DNA of 64,000 nt, taken from NCBI RefSeq assembly GCF_024713975.1, contig NC_091113.1, forward strand, positions 6,522,501 to 6,586,500, written 5' to 3'. This DNA is from Paralichthys olivaceus (Eukaryota > Chordata > Actinopteri > Pleuronectiformes > Paralichthyidae). Numbering within the stretch: position 1 is the stretch's first letter; every line of letters begins with the position of its first letter. The notes under the pieces are model-generated. The model saw nothing but the letters and a program-made list of their open reading frames with translations. It searched no databases and was not told the DNA's origin. The position numbers were made by a program, and so were the translations under genes. This document shows, piece by piece, positions 23,092 through 41,570 of the stretch.

Positions 23092-23098
23092 TTATATA
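23092..23098 (-). promoter_or_regulatory. pnmt: TATA box of pnmt
   Basis: TATATAA on the minus strand, 65-71 nt upstream of the chosen ATG. This predicts a transcription start near 23060-23067 and a leader of about 35 nt. Confidence 0.65.
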
Positions 23099-24437
23099 TC
23101 TGTATATGTGGGTTCATCTCTCATTACGTGCGTGCTTTGGGCTACTCTGAGTTTCCTGGGCAGAGATAGAGATCATGTTTTTCAGCCTGTGTTGCTGCCT
23201 GATAGCATTTGTTCTGTTCACTCTCCCCAGGGCACTGATACCATCAGATCAGGGGGCTTCCTCCAACACTCCACCTAATAATGGACTCCTCACAAGGCTT
23301 TCAGGTCTTCCACTCACCCCTCAGAGGCCCTCCCTATCTCCACCATCACTCTGACGGGCCTTTTACGCTCCAGCCATTGACCACTTTTGTCTCAGGAAAC
23401 CACGTTTCAAAAGACACAAACAGGTCTATCTTCAAGACAAAAAGGTTGCGTCAGTCTCTGTCTGCTGTTTTACTTTGGTGAGTCACTGTTTCAAGAAATG
23501 ACAGATACGTCAAGTAAAACACAATTATATGCACAAAGAGACAGACTATTTGTTTGTGAATAGTAATGTATTGATGTGATCTCTGTCTCTGTCTGCGTAC
23601 ATGCATTTGGACGAAACTTGTATTTTACTAATATAGAATATTTTAATCCACAATTGTGCTGGATAAAAAAACAAGGATTTACCTGTCAAGACATTAAAAA
23701 AAAGAAAAACACTATTAATCTATATAATCATCATCATGGAAATTTCAATGCATAAAATTAAGCTTCACAAAAACTAACAGTAATGCAGATGAAAATAAAG
23801 TGCTGTTGATGCCTGTGTGGCTCAATTCTCAAATATTACTAAATCCTTTCTTGTGATGAAATCAAAAATCAAAAATTTTAAAGGGGGCATTGTTGACTTT
23901 AATCAGATCCTTGTGGAAACTGATTTAATTTGTGACTTGATGATTCTCCTTCTGTAGTTATTCAATATTCTGGTTATTTTCAGCTATAGAATTGTAATAT
24001 AAAGTTTATCGTTGCAAAAAAATTACTTGTCAAATTTCGAAACCTGGCCAACTGACAAAAAACATCCCCCGATAGAATTTCCAGTGTTTGCTGCCCATTA
24101 CCAGCTTTTACCAAACAGCAGCTGAACAAACGTGGAACACAGCCATGTAGTAATCAGGTGTATTCTCCCCAGGAGTCTGTTAACACCTTGTTCGGCCCTG
24201 GCAGCTGACGTCAAAAATATTACAGTGACTGAGAGAGTCAGGGTTTCATCTATGTGGAATGCTGCCATGTGATGCTGTTGAATTAGTTTTTTGGACATTT
24301 TGTACGACTGTAAGAGCTGAAAAATGTCTCATTTGCAAATACAACACCAAGAAGAAATCAAACAGCACCTGATGCACTCATAGTACAGTACAGTATATTA
24401 TATTGTAGTATAGTATTGCACAGTACAGCACAGTGCA

Positions 24438-24515
24438 GTGCAGTGCAGTATAGTATAGTATAGTATAGTATAGTATAGTATAGTATAGTATAGTATAGTA
24501 TAGTATAGTATAGTT
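24438..24515 (+). repeat. Pentanucleotide (TATAG)n satellite
   Basis: About 13-14 perfect TATAG units up to 24515. Looser ACAGT/GCAGT pentamers precede it from about 24385, so the array shows a gradient from degenerate to perfect units. Confidence 0.9.
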
Positions 24516-24730
24516 AGTGGATTAGTGGAGACCGAGGCAGCTTCAGGGTCAGTTTCTTCCCCTGAGTCAGATGGACAGATAAAAGAACAGGGAGGAGGAG
24601 GACGAACACAGAAGAGCAGATAAAGGACAAATGTGGACGACTGAAAACAAGAACAGGACAGATATAATAGAATAATTCACATTTAGCCCGAGCATCAGGA
24701 TCCAATTTAGTTATCTGTGGTGCTTTTGGG

Positions 24731-24733
<3 letters not shown>

Positions 24734-24762
<29 letters not shown>
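24734..24762 (+). repeat. 29-nt G homopolymer
   Basis: An uninterrupted G run preceded by GGGGGA. The length may be an assembly or sequencing estimate. It can form G-quadruplexes and produces a spurious poly-Pro frame on the minus strand. Confidence 0.85.
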
Positions 24763-25399
24763 TCCGACAGTGCCACTCTGCTCTGGGTGACTTTTTATTT
24801 TGTAACAGCAGGAGAGCAGGTACACAAAAACTTTCATCACTACTGCGGTGAAGCTGTACTAAACTTTAAGGATAAACAGACGCCAGGTAAATATTATTTT
24901 CACACAATATGGAGTGTAGTTGTATTTTTAATTAAAAAACGCAGCGTTTAAAGGCTTTAATGTGAATCAGCTTTAACAGTTTGTTGGTGAGATGTAAAAG
25001 AACATCTCTGACATTGTTGACAATGAAAAGGACAAAATGAAATGACTCAAATCATTGAAATTGTTTTGTCATTATATTTGTTCTACTTGTTGAATTTGTA
25101 TCTAATCACGCTCAATGATTTCATTAACAATGAATTGAGTCAAATCAAGTTTGTGACCAAAGTGCTGTTTAATAAAAGAGGACACAATGTGAAACACAAG
25201 AAAAGAATAAAATTAAATTTTTTCTTTCTCTCCCTCTCAACAACCGAGTTTTATTCTGAAATGCATGGGTTAGAAAGGCACTTCCGCTCCTGTTCCGTGT
25301 TTTGCCGGTTTTTTCCTGACGTCACTTCCTGCCACTTCACCGCCACTACACGAGACTTTTCCACGAAGAAAAACAACAACCGCACGTGAACCGCCAACT

Positions 25400-25571
25400 T
25401 CTCCCGCCACGAGGAACCAGCTCCCCGGTGCTTTGACTCTCTGTAGCGGGGCTGAGAGTCGCGGAGGTCCGGGTCACAGGAGGGAAACGCTCGCTTCGCA
25501 AGCAGCGGGGATAGTTTCATCATCAGCTCCTGTCAGTCAGAGGAGGAGGAGGAGGAGGAGCAGGCGTCACG
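25400..25571 (+). other. aldh18a1: Candidate non-coding first exon and promoter of aldh18a1
   Basis: A G/C-rich block ends with CACG/GTGAGT, a strong splice donor at 25572. The 5' end is not defined. The next exon begins at 25824 after a pyrimidine-rich TTAAAG acceptor and carries 17 nt of leader before the ATG. Confidence 0.55.
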
Positions 25572-25840
25572 GTGAGTCCTCCTCTGTGTGAACTACTGAG
25601 GTACATGAAGGAATAACGGGCTCGGGGAGATGAACTAGTCCGAATAGGAGACGATTCACAGGGAGAGACACACGAACACATCCCCCGGTAAAGTAAGAAG
25701 AGACACTACATCCAGGGAAACAACAGGATTATTAAATGAACAGTTTGTCTCCATGGAGCCACAGGTTGATCTCTCCTCTCTCACTGGACCGTGTTTGTCT
25801 CTCTCTCTCTCTCTCTGTTAAAGGCCGTAACTTCACCACC

Positions 25841-34118
<8,278 letters not shown>

Positions 34119-34790
34119 ACCAAAGTTGTTTTTGGCTGATGCCACTGCTTCAAACCCCTGCAGCTCACAGCATGGAGCTCAACAAACCAGTGGTCCGTTT
34201 TATTAGCACAACCAGAAAGTTGTCCTATTCCAGATGATACTGTTGTTCAATGACTGACTTCTACCTCAGCGTATCGTACTTTATGAGTTGGGAACCCCCC
34301 ACCCCTCACAGCACAATATTGCAGCGAAATTGTGACCAGGAAGTGAAAGACACAATATCAAAGAAAAGTGAAGTGCTTTCTTAAATTATTTTTTTAAATA
34401 ATGCAACCTCAGGACATTGATTCAGCCTCTCTTAAGAGATCATTTAATGTTGGCCTTAAGAAGACCCTTTATTTAGCTGTTTTTTTGTCATTACAAAAAA
34501 AAAGCCAAAATAATTCTGCTTCAGTGTGTAACTTTTGGACGGAATGCTGGCGTTGCGGAATCTCATGTAATTCAGTAGCAGCAGCGTTTGTCCTACTCTA
34601 TTTTACACAGACTTAAATTGAGCTTTGTGGCTCCACTATCAACAATGATCATCTTGAATTGTCTACAGAAACAGTTCCTTTTATCAGTACCAAAACTTGC
34701 TTTTGCCAGTTTTATTTCATCTGTGGTCAAGAGTCAGCGATAGTTGGTGATTCTCCCTGCCATTAAAAGCATTATTATGAGGAAATACAT
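34119..34790 (+). other. aldh18a1: Probable aldh18a1 3' UTR
   Basis: No credible ORF. An ATTAAA signal at 34762-34767 is the first reasonable poly(A) candidate; AATAAA before a long A run near 35423 is another. Confidence 0.4.
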
Positions 34791-37553
34791 ATTTTTCATT
34801 GTATATATCCTAGTCTATCATTTCAACAAAATCAAGTTCTAATTATAATTATACATATTTTTATTTTAGCTGATTGCATTGGACCATTACTCAGAAGGTA
34901 AAACTCATGTACTGTATTTTTTTTTCCTTTAACATTTCAACAACAATCTTTGGTTAGGGTTCCATATAAATGTATTTCAATTAGCTTGGATGATGATTGT
35001 ATACCACGACCAGATGGCATTTAGGTTTCCCTGTAATGAAACTTAATTACAGGATTAAAATAATATGGTATCAAACTTGATACGGAAGTATATGGAATTT
35101 ACCAGTCGTGTTGTACAGCTACACAAGTATGCACTTCAACTTGAATGCATCAGTTTTATTTACAATTGTGTTTATTTGATCATTGTTTCGAGTTCTGCTC
35201 ATCTTTCCGCGCTTCGCTGTTTTCCTGTTTGTACCTTGTGGCGCCCAAAGCCTCTTTTCAGAGCGGGAACGAGTAATTGACAAGCTGCCTCCTTCAAGCT
35301 GGAGGGGAGAACGCAGCTGCTTTTAAATTAAGCTCCATTACATTCCAGCCTCTGAGCTCTTATCTGATGTCTTGCAATGCACACTTAAGGACTGGTTTGA
35401 GTTGTTTAATAGCAGCATTGTAGAATAAAAAAAAAAAAAATGTTGAAAAAGAATATTTGGATATTTTTCTTTCTTTCTTTGATTTTTTGCGGTTGAAATG
35501 TTGAGGATTTTTATTCGCTTGTTCGTCTCTGTCCTGGCACTGAGTCTTTCTACTTTCACAAAGAACGCAAATTAATGGGGAAAAAAGTCATACTGATCTG
35601 AAAAACAGATGTCTAAAAAGGGCCTTTTTAAAGTTGCCCATAGGGGAATTCACATTGCTGGAAGTGGGGCAAGGAAGATGGAAGACAATACTATAGAGGT
35701 TTAATTATCCAGCCATCAGAAATGAAAAGAGGGAGAAGGAGAACTGAGACTAATAATGGAATCACAGGCCTGTGTTCTGGGTTTCTCTTATTTCGTTCTC
35801 TCTCTTCTATCATCTAAAGAATTCATTCTCCAAAATGCACTACTTACCCTTCAATCAGCCTCCCATCACCAAGTCCAAAGGGTTCAGCGATGAAGAGGGA
35901 GACAAAACTCGGATCTCACTATTTTGTCCTTTTCATGTGTGAAGCGTGTGAAAAAATCATCTAAATGACTTGAGGTAGAGAGGGAACAAACCAGGGACAC
36001 AGAGTATTGTGTCTTTGATGAAAAATGTTTTTATATTATAGAATTGTAAAATATTGCATGCTTAAAATTGTTTGCTACAGAAACAGTCCTGTAGAAAACA
36101 TCATATTGTGAAAGGTAAAGCTTCCATTGCACAGATTCTTTACTCAAATGCCTCTATTTTACATAAAAATGCTAATTTTACACGTAAACAATCATATCTG
36201 TAACTCCTGTAAATCAAATAATCCATTTTAATTCTCCCTTCAAGTGCTCATTCTCATATCCTTCGCATGAACTGAATTTCTGTTCATACTGGAGAGAAAA
36301 TATTTTGTATTGCTGTTTTGTTGTTGATCAGCCCAGTTCTTTCCTCTAGTTATGTACCAACAAGAGACTCGAGGGCAAATTTCGATGACGTTATAGTAGA
36401 ACTCAGCAGATGATGCATCATGACTGAACTGAATATTTCAGCAAGGATGTTTGCAGAGTCTTCGGGTTCTTTGCCTTGACTGTTTTTTATGTGAAGCACT
36501 TCATATAAAAACTTTAAACACTAGTTTTCTGCAGTTCAATCCAGGTCCAAAGTGTTTACTTCCTGAATTTGTTTAATATTTGAAACCGCTGCCCCATCAT
36601 GACCTTAAATTAACTTCCAGTTATGGCGGAGGCCTGTATATTTCATTCTCATCTTTCATCTGCCCTCGCCCCCAGGCTCCAGCTGATCACATCCCCTGCT
36701 GCACCACTTGATGGTGCGATAGCTGCTGGGGATTGTTGTCCACAAAGATATAAGAAGCCTGTTGAGGGCAAATCGCTGGACGTGTACAGCAAAGCTGACA
36801 ATCCTTTAATTGGACATTACTCAAGGCCAAAACTCATATTTCTTGTTGTTCTTGATCTTAAGAGATTTTCAAATGCACTCCCCACTGGGCTTCAATTTTT
36901 TATGAATAAATAATTAATGGTCAGAGTTATTTATTCATGTGTATCTTCACCAATTACGCAGTGTCTAATTAACAATTTCAATAATTGATATTTATTTCTG
37001 AAAGGGTCGAGTATCTTGGGCTGATGAAAAATGCATGAGCAGGGATGTGGACTGGGTTTTGCTTTTTGTTCTGAGAGAGCTTGATGCTCGGGGCTAATAC
37101 CAGGCCACTTTGACTCCAACTCTTTGAGTTGGCACTGGCCCTGTGATGTGGATCTAATATGGGCATCTTTCATGGACCCAAAGCGCTTACTGTGTACCAT
37201 GTGATCTCATAAAGACTCCTACATGCCCATCCTCAGATATACCCCTTTTTTTCGGTCTTTAATACCGAACTTCAAAGAAAAAGCTTCTGTTTCCTTGATA
37301 ATTTTTCTTTGTGTATGTGGAATGACAATATCACGGCAAACTGTGGACACTCGTCTTGCTAGGACCTTGGTGGTTACATCTACATCTAACTCTGTGGCCT
37401 GATGAAACTGAAGTTAAATCAACATGTTAAAAAGAAAATGATCCCTCAGATTTCTGACAACCCCTATCCCCCTGATCTTTTGATAGTGACAGCTGTGGTC
37501 GTCAATAGAAAATTAACAAAGGCTCACTTTAGCTGACTTTCATCAAGTTTTCA
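34791..37553. other. Gap between aldh18a1 and the crystallin pair (convergent)
   Basis: No exon recognised. A/T-rich; an A run lies at about 35427-35440. Nothing else can be supported. Confidence 0.55.
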
Positions 37554-37559
37554 TTTATT
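37554..37559 (-). promoter_or_regulatory. Candidate poly(A) signal for crystallin gene 1
   Basis: AATAAA on the minus strand, 320 nt after the stop codon. This is longer than usual for a crystallin 3' UTR, so a variant signal closer in is possible. Confidence 0.3.
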
Positions 37560-37878
37560 GTGATTCCAGTAGGACAGGAGGTTGGGGACCTGCGAGGCAA
37601 ACCATTTTGCTATGGAACGACCAAAGCAAAAAAAAAAAAAATCAACACCATTTACTGTGAGCAATGCTTGAGAACTGAGTTGGGGAGGAACTTTATCCCA
37701 CAATGCAGAGCAACCCAACAAAACCGGAACCCAACATCAGACGCACCAAAAAACCCCATCAGTAGAATGTAACATTTCAGGTTTGGACACCACAGTGCTG
37801 CGACCACACCGAAACACTGTTGGCTTTAGGGGAATGAGAGGGTGGAGGGCTCAACCATGAGGGTGAAAAGTAACTGAA

Positions 37879-39343
37879 TCAGTTGATCTCGGTGACACGT
37901 CTCAGAGAGCCAATGGTTGGGCTGGTGCTCCCCCACTCGCTGTGCCTCCTGTACTCTCCGGGACGCAAGAAGTACTGGCGCCCCCTGTAATTGGGGTGTT
38001 CGTGCAGCATCCAGTAGCCCTCCATGACGTTGACGGAGGAGATGTCACGGGTGTGGAAACGCTCGTGCAGGTCGGGGCAGTCGTCCATGAGCTCCAGATT
38101 CTGGCCGCCAAAGTCAGAACGCTCAAAGATCTTCATCCTGTAGTTCCCGTTGTACTATAGAGGTGAGAGAATATGATGATACAGCTGTTAATCAGACAAA
38201 CATGTTCACCATATGTATTATCAGTATTATCGGTCAAATAGAATAACGTGGCAAAAAGTGATGGATAAACTTTTCCCCCTCATACTGATCCAATGACCCA
38301 GTCTACTTTTTGCACTGCGTTATGGGTCAAGCCACAAAGAGATGATTTAAAATAGCCACAGGTATTGGCACTGACAGGTGAGAACAGTAGGACTAGGCTT
38401 GGGAACTAAACCATCCTAAACTGGCACTTCCACAGAGACCCTTGAGTGGGAACATTGCTTGCATCAGTTCAAACTCACAGGTGGCACCATACGGCAGGAG
38501 CGGATGCAGTCATTGAAGCCCGCCCAGCGCTGGTAGTCGGGGTATTCGCCCTTGTGAAGCATGTACTGGTACCCGGCGTAATTGGGCTTCTCGTAGGCCA
38601 CCCAACAGCCACTCTCAACTCTTATCGAGTTGCAGCGGCTGAAGTAGTTTTGCATCTCGGGGCAGTCACTACTGCACTCATAGTGACGACCCTGGAAGTT
38701 CCTGTCTTCGTAGAAGATAACCTGCAGGGGATATACAGGATAGTTGGATGTGACTACCACAGCCATGGATATATGGTACACCTTTACATTATAAGTTGAC
38801 TCCCCTCCATCTGTGTAGACTCTTATCAACAATAAGAAGAAACAAGTGCAGTGTATTCGCACATATTTTATAACCACACCGTTTATTATTATTTTGAGCC
38901 TCTAGATTTTGGTAAAGATCACAACATCCCAAAATGATAGACCTGATTAAGATTTGAGTGAAATGTATTATAGCATTGCATCTGGTATATTTCAATAACC
39001 AAAAACTCTAAGCATATTAATATTTGCATTTTTACCATCCTCAACAGAAGACAGAGGCACACAAGTGTTTCTTATTTTGCAATTTAAGTTGTTTAATTTA
39101 ATTCATTCACATTTGTATCCAATTTCTCCCTGTATGTCCTGAAGATAGGGTCCAGTACATATCTACCCACATATGAAATTATCACTCAGTGAAGACATTT
39201 AACATTTTATATGAGAAAAATATATCATTTTCTACTGTATCTTTGCAGCATTTATCAGTTTAGTGTTGATTAGTACACAACATCAAATTGTAGAGTTGCT
39301 GTTACTACATATATATTTTAAATAGCACACTTACCTTGCCCAT
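37879..39343 (-). CDS. Gamma-crystallin, 175 aa, three exons (gene 1)
   Basis: This is a structural lens protein of two beta-gamma domains, each with two Greek-key motifs. Exons on the minus strand: 39335-39343 (Met-Gly-Lys only), 38479-38721 (243 nt, N-terminal domain) and 37879-38154 (276 nt with stop, C-terminal domain). This 9/243/276 pattern is the classic gamma-crystallin structure. Greek-key signatures include [46 protein letters not shown] and [15 protein letters not shown]. All four buried tryptophans of the family (CWVAYE, RWAGFND, GYWMLHE, SEWGSTS) are present. With only eight Met it is not a typical Met-rich fish gamma-M protein; gamma-MX or gamma-S/D-like is possible. It lies 2.1 kb downstream of gene 2 in the same orientation, so the pair probably arose by tandem duplication. 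Confidence 0.95.
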
Positions 39344-39395
39344 TGTAACTGTGTTAAGTTCAGACCAGGCGAGTTACCGGGCTGTACCAGGCCTC

Positions 39396-39401
39396 TTTAT
39401 A
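39396..39401 (-). promoter_or_regulatory. TATA box of gamma-crystallin gene 1
   Basis: TATAAA on the minus strand, 53-58 nt upstream of the ATG. The predicted leader is about 27 nt, short as is usual for gamma-crystallins. Confidence 0.75.
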
Positions 39402-39439
39402 GACCCTGCTTGGATCAGGGCTTTGCAAACATGAGACAA

Positions 39440-39970
39440 AGCTTTGTCGTGTCAGCAAACTGCGCTCCACACATAGCAGAACACTATAGGACTGGTGAGC
39501 TACAGCCGCCGCTTTGTCTCCGTCAAAGCTCTCTGTCTGTCTTTGGAAAATACTGTACAACTGCACATTCTCAAAGGGCTTCAATAAGAGTTGCAACATC
39601 TGCCTTTATTCTCATAAATTAATTATTCATTTTTATTTATCTTTAACATGTAAATAAAAAAAGAGAAATGATCACACAAATGTAATGATAATAAATAAAT
39701 GAATACATGTCTATGCCAGAAACCTGCATGCAGAGTGTGAGGAGGGAAATGATGGGAAAAGAGAAAAGGTTTGGTTTGATATCTAAGTTATTTGATGTGA
39801 AATAGATCATTTAACTGTTGTAATCTTCCATTATGTTTGAAAGTTTGAAGATCAACACTAAATAGGAAGCAAATCTTCTCCCAGGACCAATTATTCTGCT
39901 TTATACTCATGTGCATATTGTAAGGATATGGTGAAATGAGCTCACAGGACACATTTTCTGTTTTAAAATC
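39440..39970. other. Spacer between the two crystallin genes
   Basis: Promoter of gene 1 plus A/T-rich DNA. No other gene. Confidence 0.6.
39451..39457 (-). promoter_or_regulatory. Maf half-site upstream of crystallin gene 1
   Basis: The minus strand reads TTTGCTGACACG, containing the TGCTGAC half-MARE about 50 nt upstream of the TATA box. Large Maf proteins act through such sites in mammalian gamma-crystallin promoters. Confidence 0.55.
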
Positions 39971-39975
39971 AAGTC

Positions 39976-39981
39976 TTTAAT
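39976..39981 (-). promoter_or_regulatory. Poly(A) signal of crystallin gene 2
   Basis: ATTAAA on the minus strand, about 31 nt after the stop codon, giving the very short 3' UTR usual for crystallin mRNAs. Confidence 0.55.
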
Positions 39982-40011
39982 GTTCATATGAGTTGCGCAT
40001 TAGGTCGGAGG

Positions 40012-41477
40012 TTACATAAGAGTCCTCATCCTCCTGAGTGAGCCCACCATGGGGTTGTGGCAGCCCCAGTCGCCACAGGCCCTGTACTCTCCAGGGCGCA
40101 GGAAATACTGGCGTCCCCTGTAGTTGGGGTGCTCATAGAAAATCCAGTATCCCTCCAAGATGTTGCAGGAGTAGATGTCACGGAAGCGGAAACGCTCGGA
40201 CAGGTTGGGGCAGTCGTCCATGAACTCCATCGTGTGTCCCATCATATCAGGCCTGTTGTAGATCCTCATCTTGTAGGATCCTCTATACTGAATGTGAAAG
40301 AAAGCAGAGTATGATTATTATGCTGTTTTGGTTCTGGAGAGCACAGTGGAGGAGCTGCGTGTCCTCGGCTGATCCCTCCACTTTGGATTCATTTGCGTAT
40401 TTGGTTTCTTAGTAACTGCTGATGCTCTCTTCCAGCATGACAAAATTAGATTCACCCTCACTAAACTGCCAGAAACACTCAATGTGACTAACAGAATTAA
40501 GATGAAGGCACCGAGTCTTATGGGGGGGTGCATCATATTCTTTTTAAAGGCTGACTGGGTCTCCTTGTGGGCCTTGCAACATAGACTTTCATGCTATGAC
40601 CTGCCTGAGTACCTGCAAATGACATCAAAAGGCCTGTGATTGACATCCATTTCTAAAGCGGCATTTGATGCACACAAGGTGAGTGGTGGGGGAGGGAGGG
40701 AGCTGGGGTACAGCCCGTTCTATCTGTCTGTTTGATTGACTTACGGGGGGGAACATCTGGCATGAGCGGACGCAGTTGTTGAAGCCCATCCAGCAGTGGT
40801 AGTCGGGGTACTCGCCGGGGCCGAGGATGTACTGATAGCCCATGTAGTAAGGCTTCTCATAGGCCACCCAGTGACCGCCGCTGACACGGATGGAGTTGCA
40901 GCAGTTGAAGTGCCTGAAGGTGTCCATGCAGTCATTTCCGCACTCCCAGTGGCGTCCCTGGAAGTTGCGGCCTTCGTAGAAGATAATCTTGAGAGAGAGA
41001 GAGAGGCGTGCATCACTCATGTCAGGTTGACTGGTTGCAATACACGTGAATGGACTGTAGGAGACACTGCTCTCCCTAGAACAAGCTCAGTTTCTTTTTC
41101 CTGGACTCCTCATGTGTTCAAGCCGCTTCAGTTTTTATGCAATTGCTTCCTTTTATTTAAATAACAACATCTCGTCTAAACTGAGCATGCTGTCAAACTT
41201 TCAAATTCAATGAGCCAAAATGTTTTTCTGTCACAAAAAATACAATGCATCTGTCAAATGTGAAAGCCATTTAAATTGTTGATGACCAGAGACACTTCCC
41301 TTCTAAACACCAATAGGTAACGAGGTTAGTCCACTATAGCTTTTTAGCTCATACTTTTCTCTCCCTCTGCTAAATCCTCTCTTCCTGTTATTATATTGGA
41401 CACATGTTCCTGAACCGTTCTCTCCAACCCTCGCCAAAGCAGTTTCCATATTGCATGTGAGCTCATACCTTTCCCAT
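40012..41477 (-). CDS. Gamma-crystallin, 175 aa, three exons (gene 2)
   Basis: Second lens gamma-crystallin. Exons on the minus strand: 41469-41477 (Met-Gly-Lys), 40745-40987 (243 nt) and 40012-40287 (276 nt with stop), the same phases as gene 1. Greek-key text includes [47 protein letters not shown] and [19 protein letters not shown]. The four core Trp are kept and a fifth occurs in RHWEC. It is richer in Cys (11) and Met (13) than gene 1 (7 and 8), closer to aquatic gamma-M composition. Two in-frame ATGs lie 24 and 27 nt upstream of the canonical start, at about the predicted cap site. I keep the canonical MGK start because the family begins there and gene 1 agrees. Subfamily name is uncertain. 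Confidence 0.95.
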
Positions 41478-41527
41478 GGTTGCAGGGCTGTGTTTGCGCA
41501 TCATGGACCTACACACTATAACTGGTC

Positions 41528-41535
41528 CTTTTATA
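41528..41535 (-). promoter_or_regulatory. TATA box of gamma-crystallin gene 2
   Basis: TATAAAAG on the minus strand, 51-58 nt upstream of the canonical ATG, the same distance as in gene 1. Confidence 0.75.
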
Positions 41536-41558
41536 CTCTCCCACTGATGATGAGGCCT

Positions 41559-41570
41559 CTGACACGTCAG
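41559..41570 (-). promoter_or_regulatory. MARE-like palindrome of crystallin gene 2
   Basis: CTGACGTGTCAG on the minus strand, with CTGAC half-sites inverted around GT, 24 nt upstream of the TATA box. It resembles a CRE-type Maf recognition element with one extra base. Confidence 0.45.

Larger units (their letters stand above)
23120..25400. other. Intergenic region between divergent pnmt and aldh18a1
   Basis: No exon recognised. It contains the TATAG satellite (24438-24515) and a 29-nt G run (24734-24762). The right end becomes G/C-richer, as expected of a housekeeping promoter. Confidence 0.6.

Noticed and set aside
23028-23117. 30-residue N-terminal extension of PNMT
   Set aside because: It contains the TATA box of the gene, so it is upstream of the transcription start.
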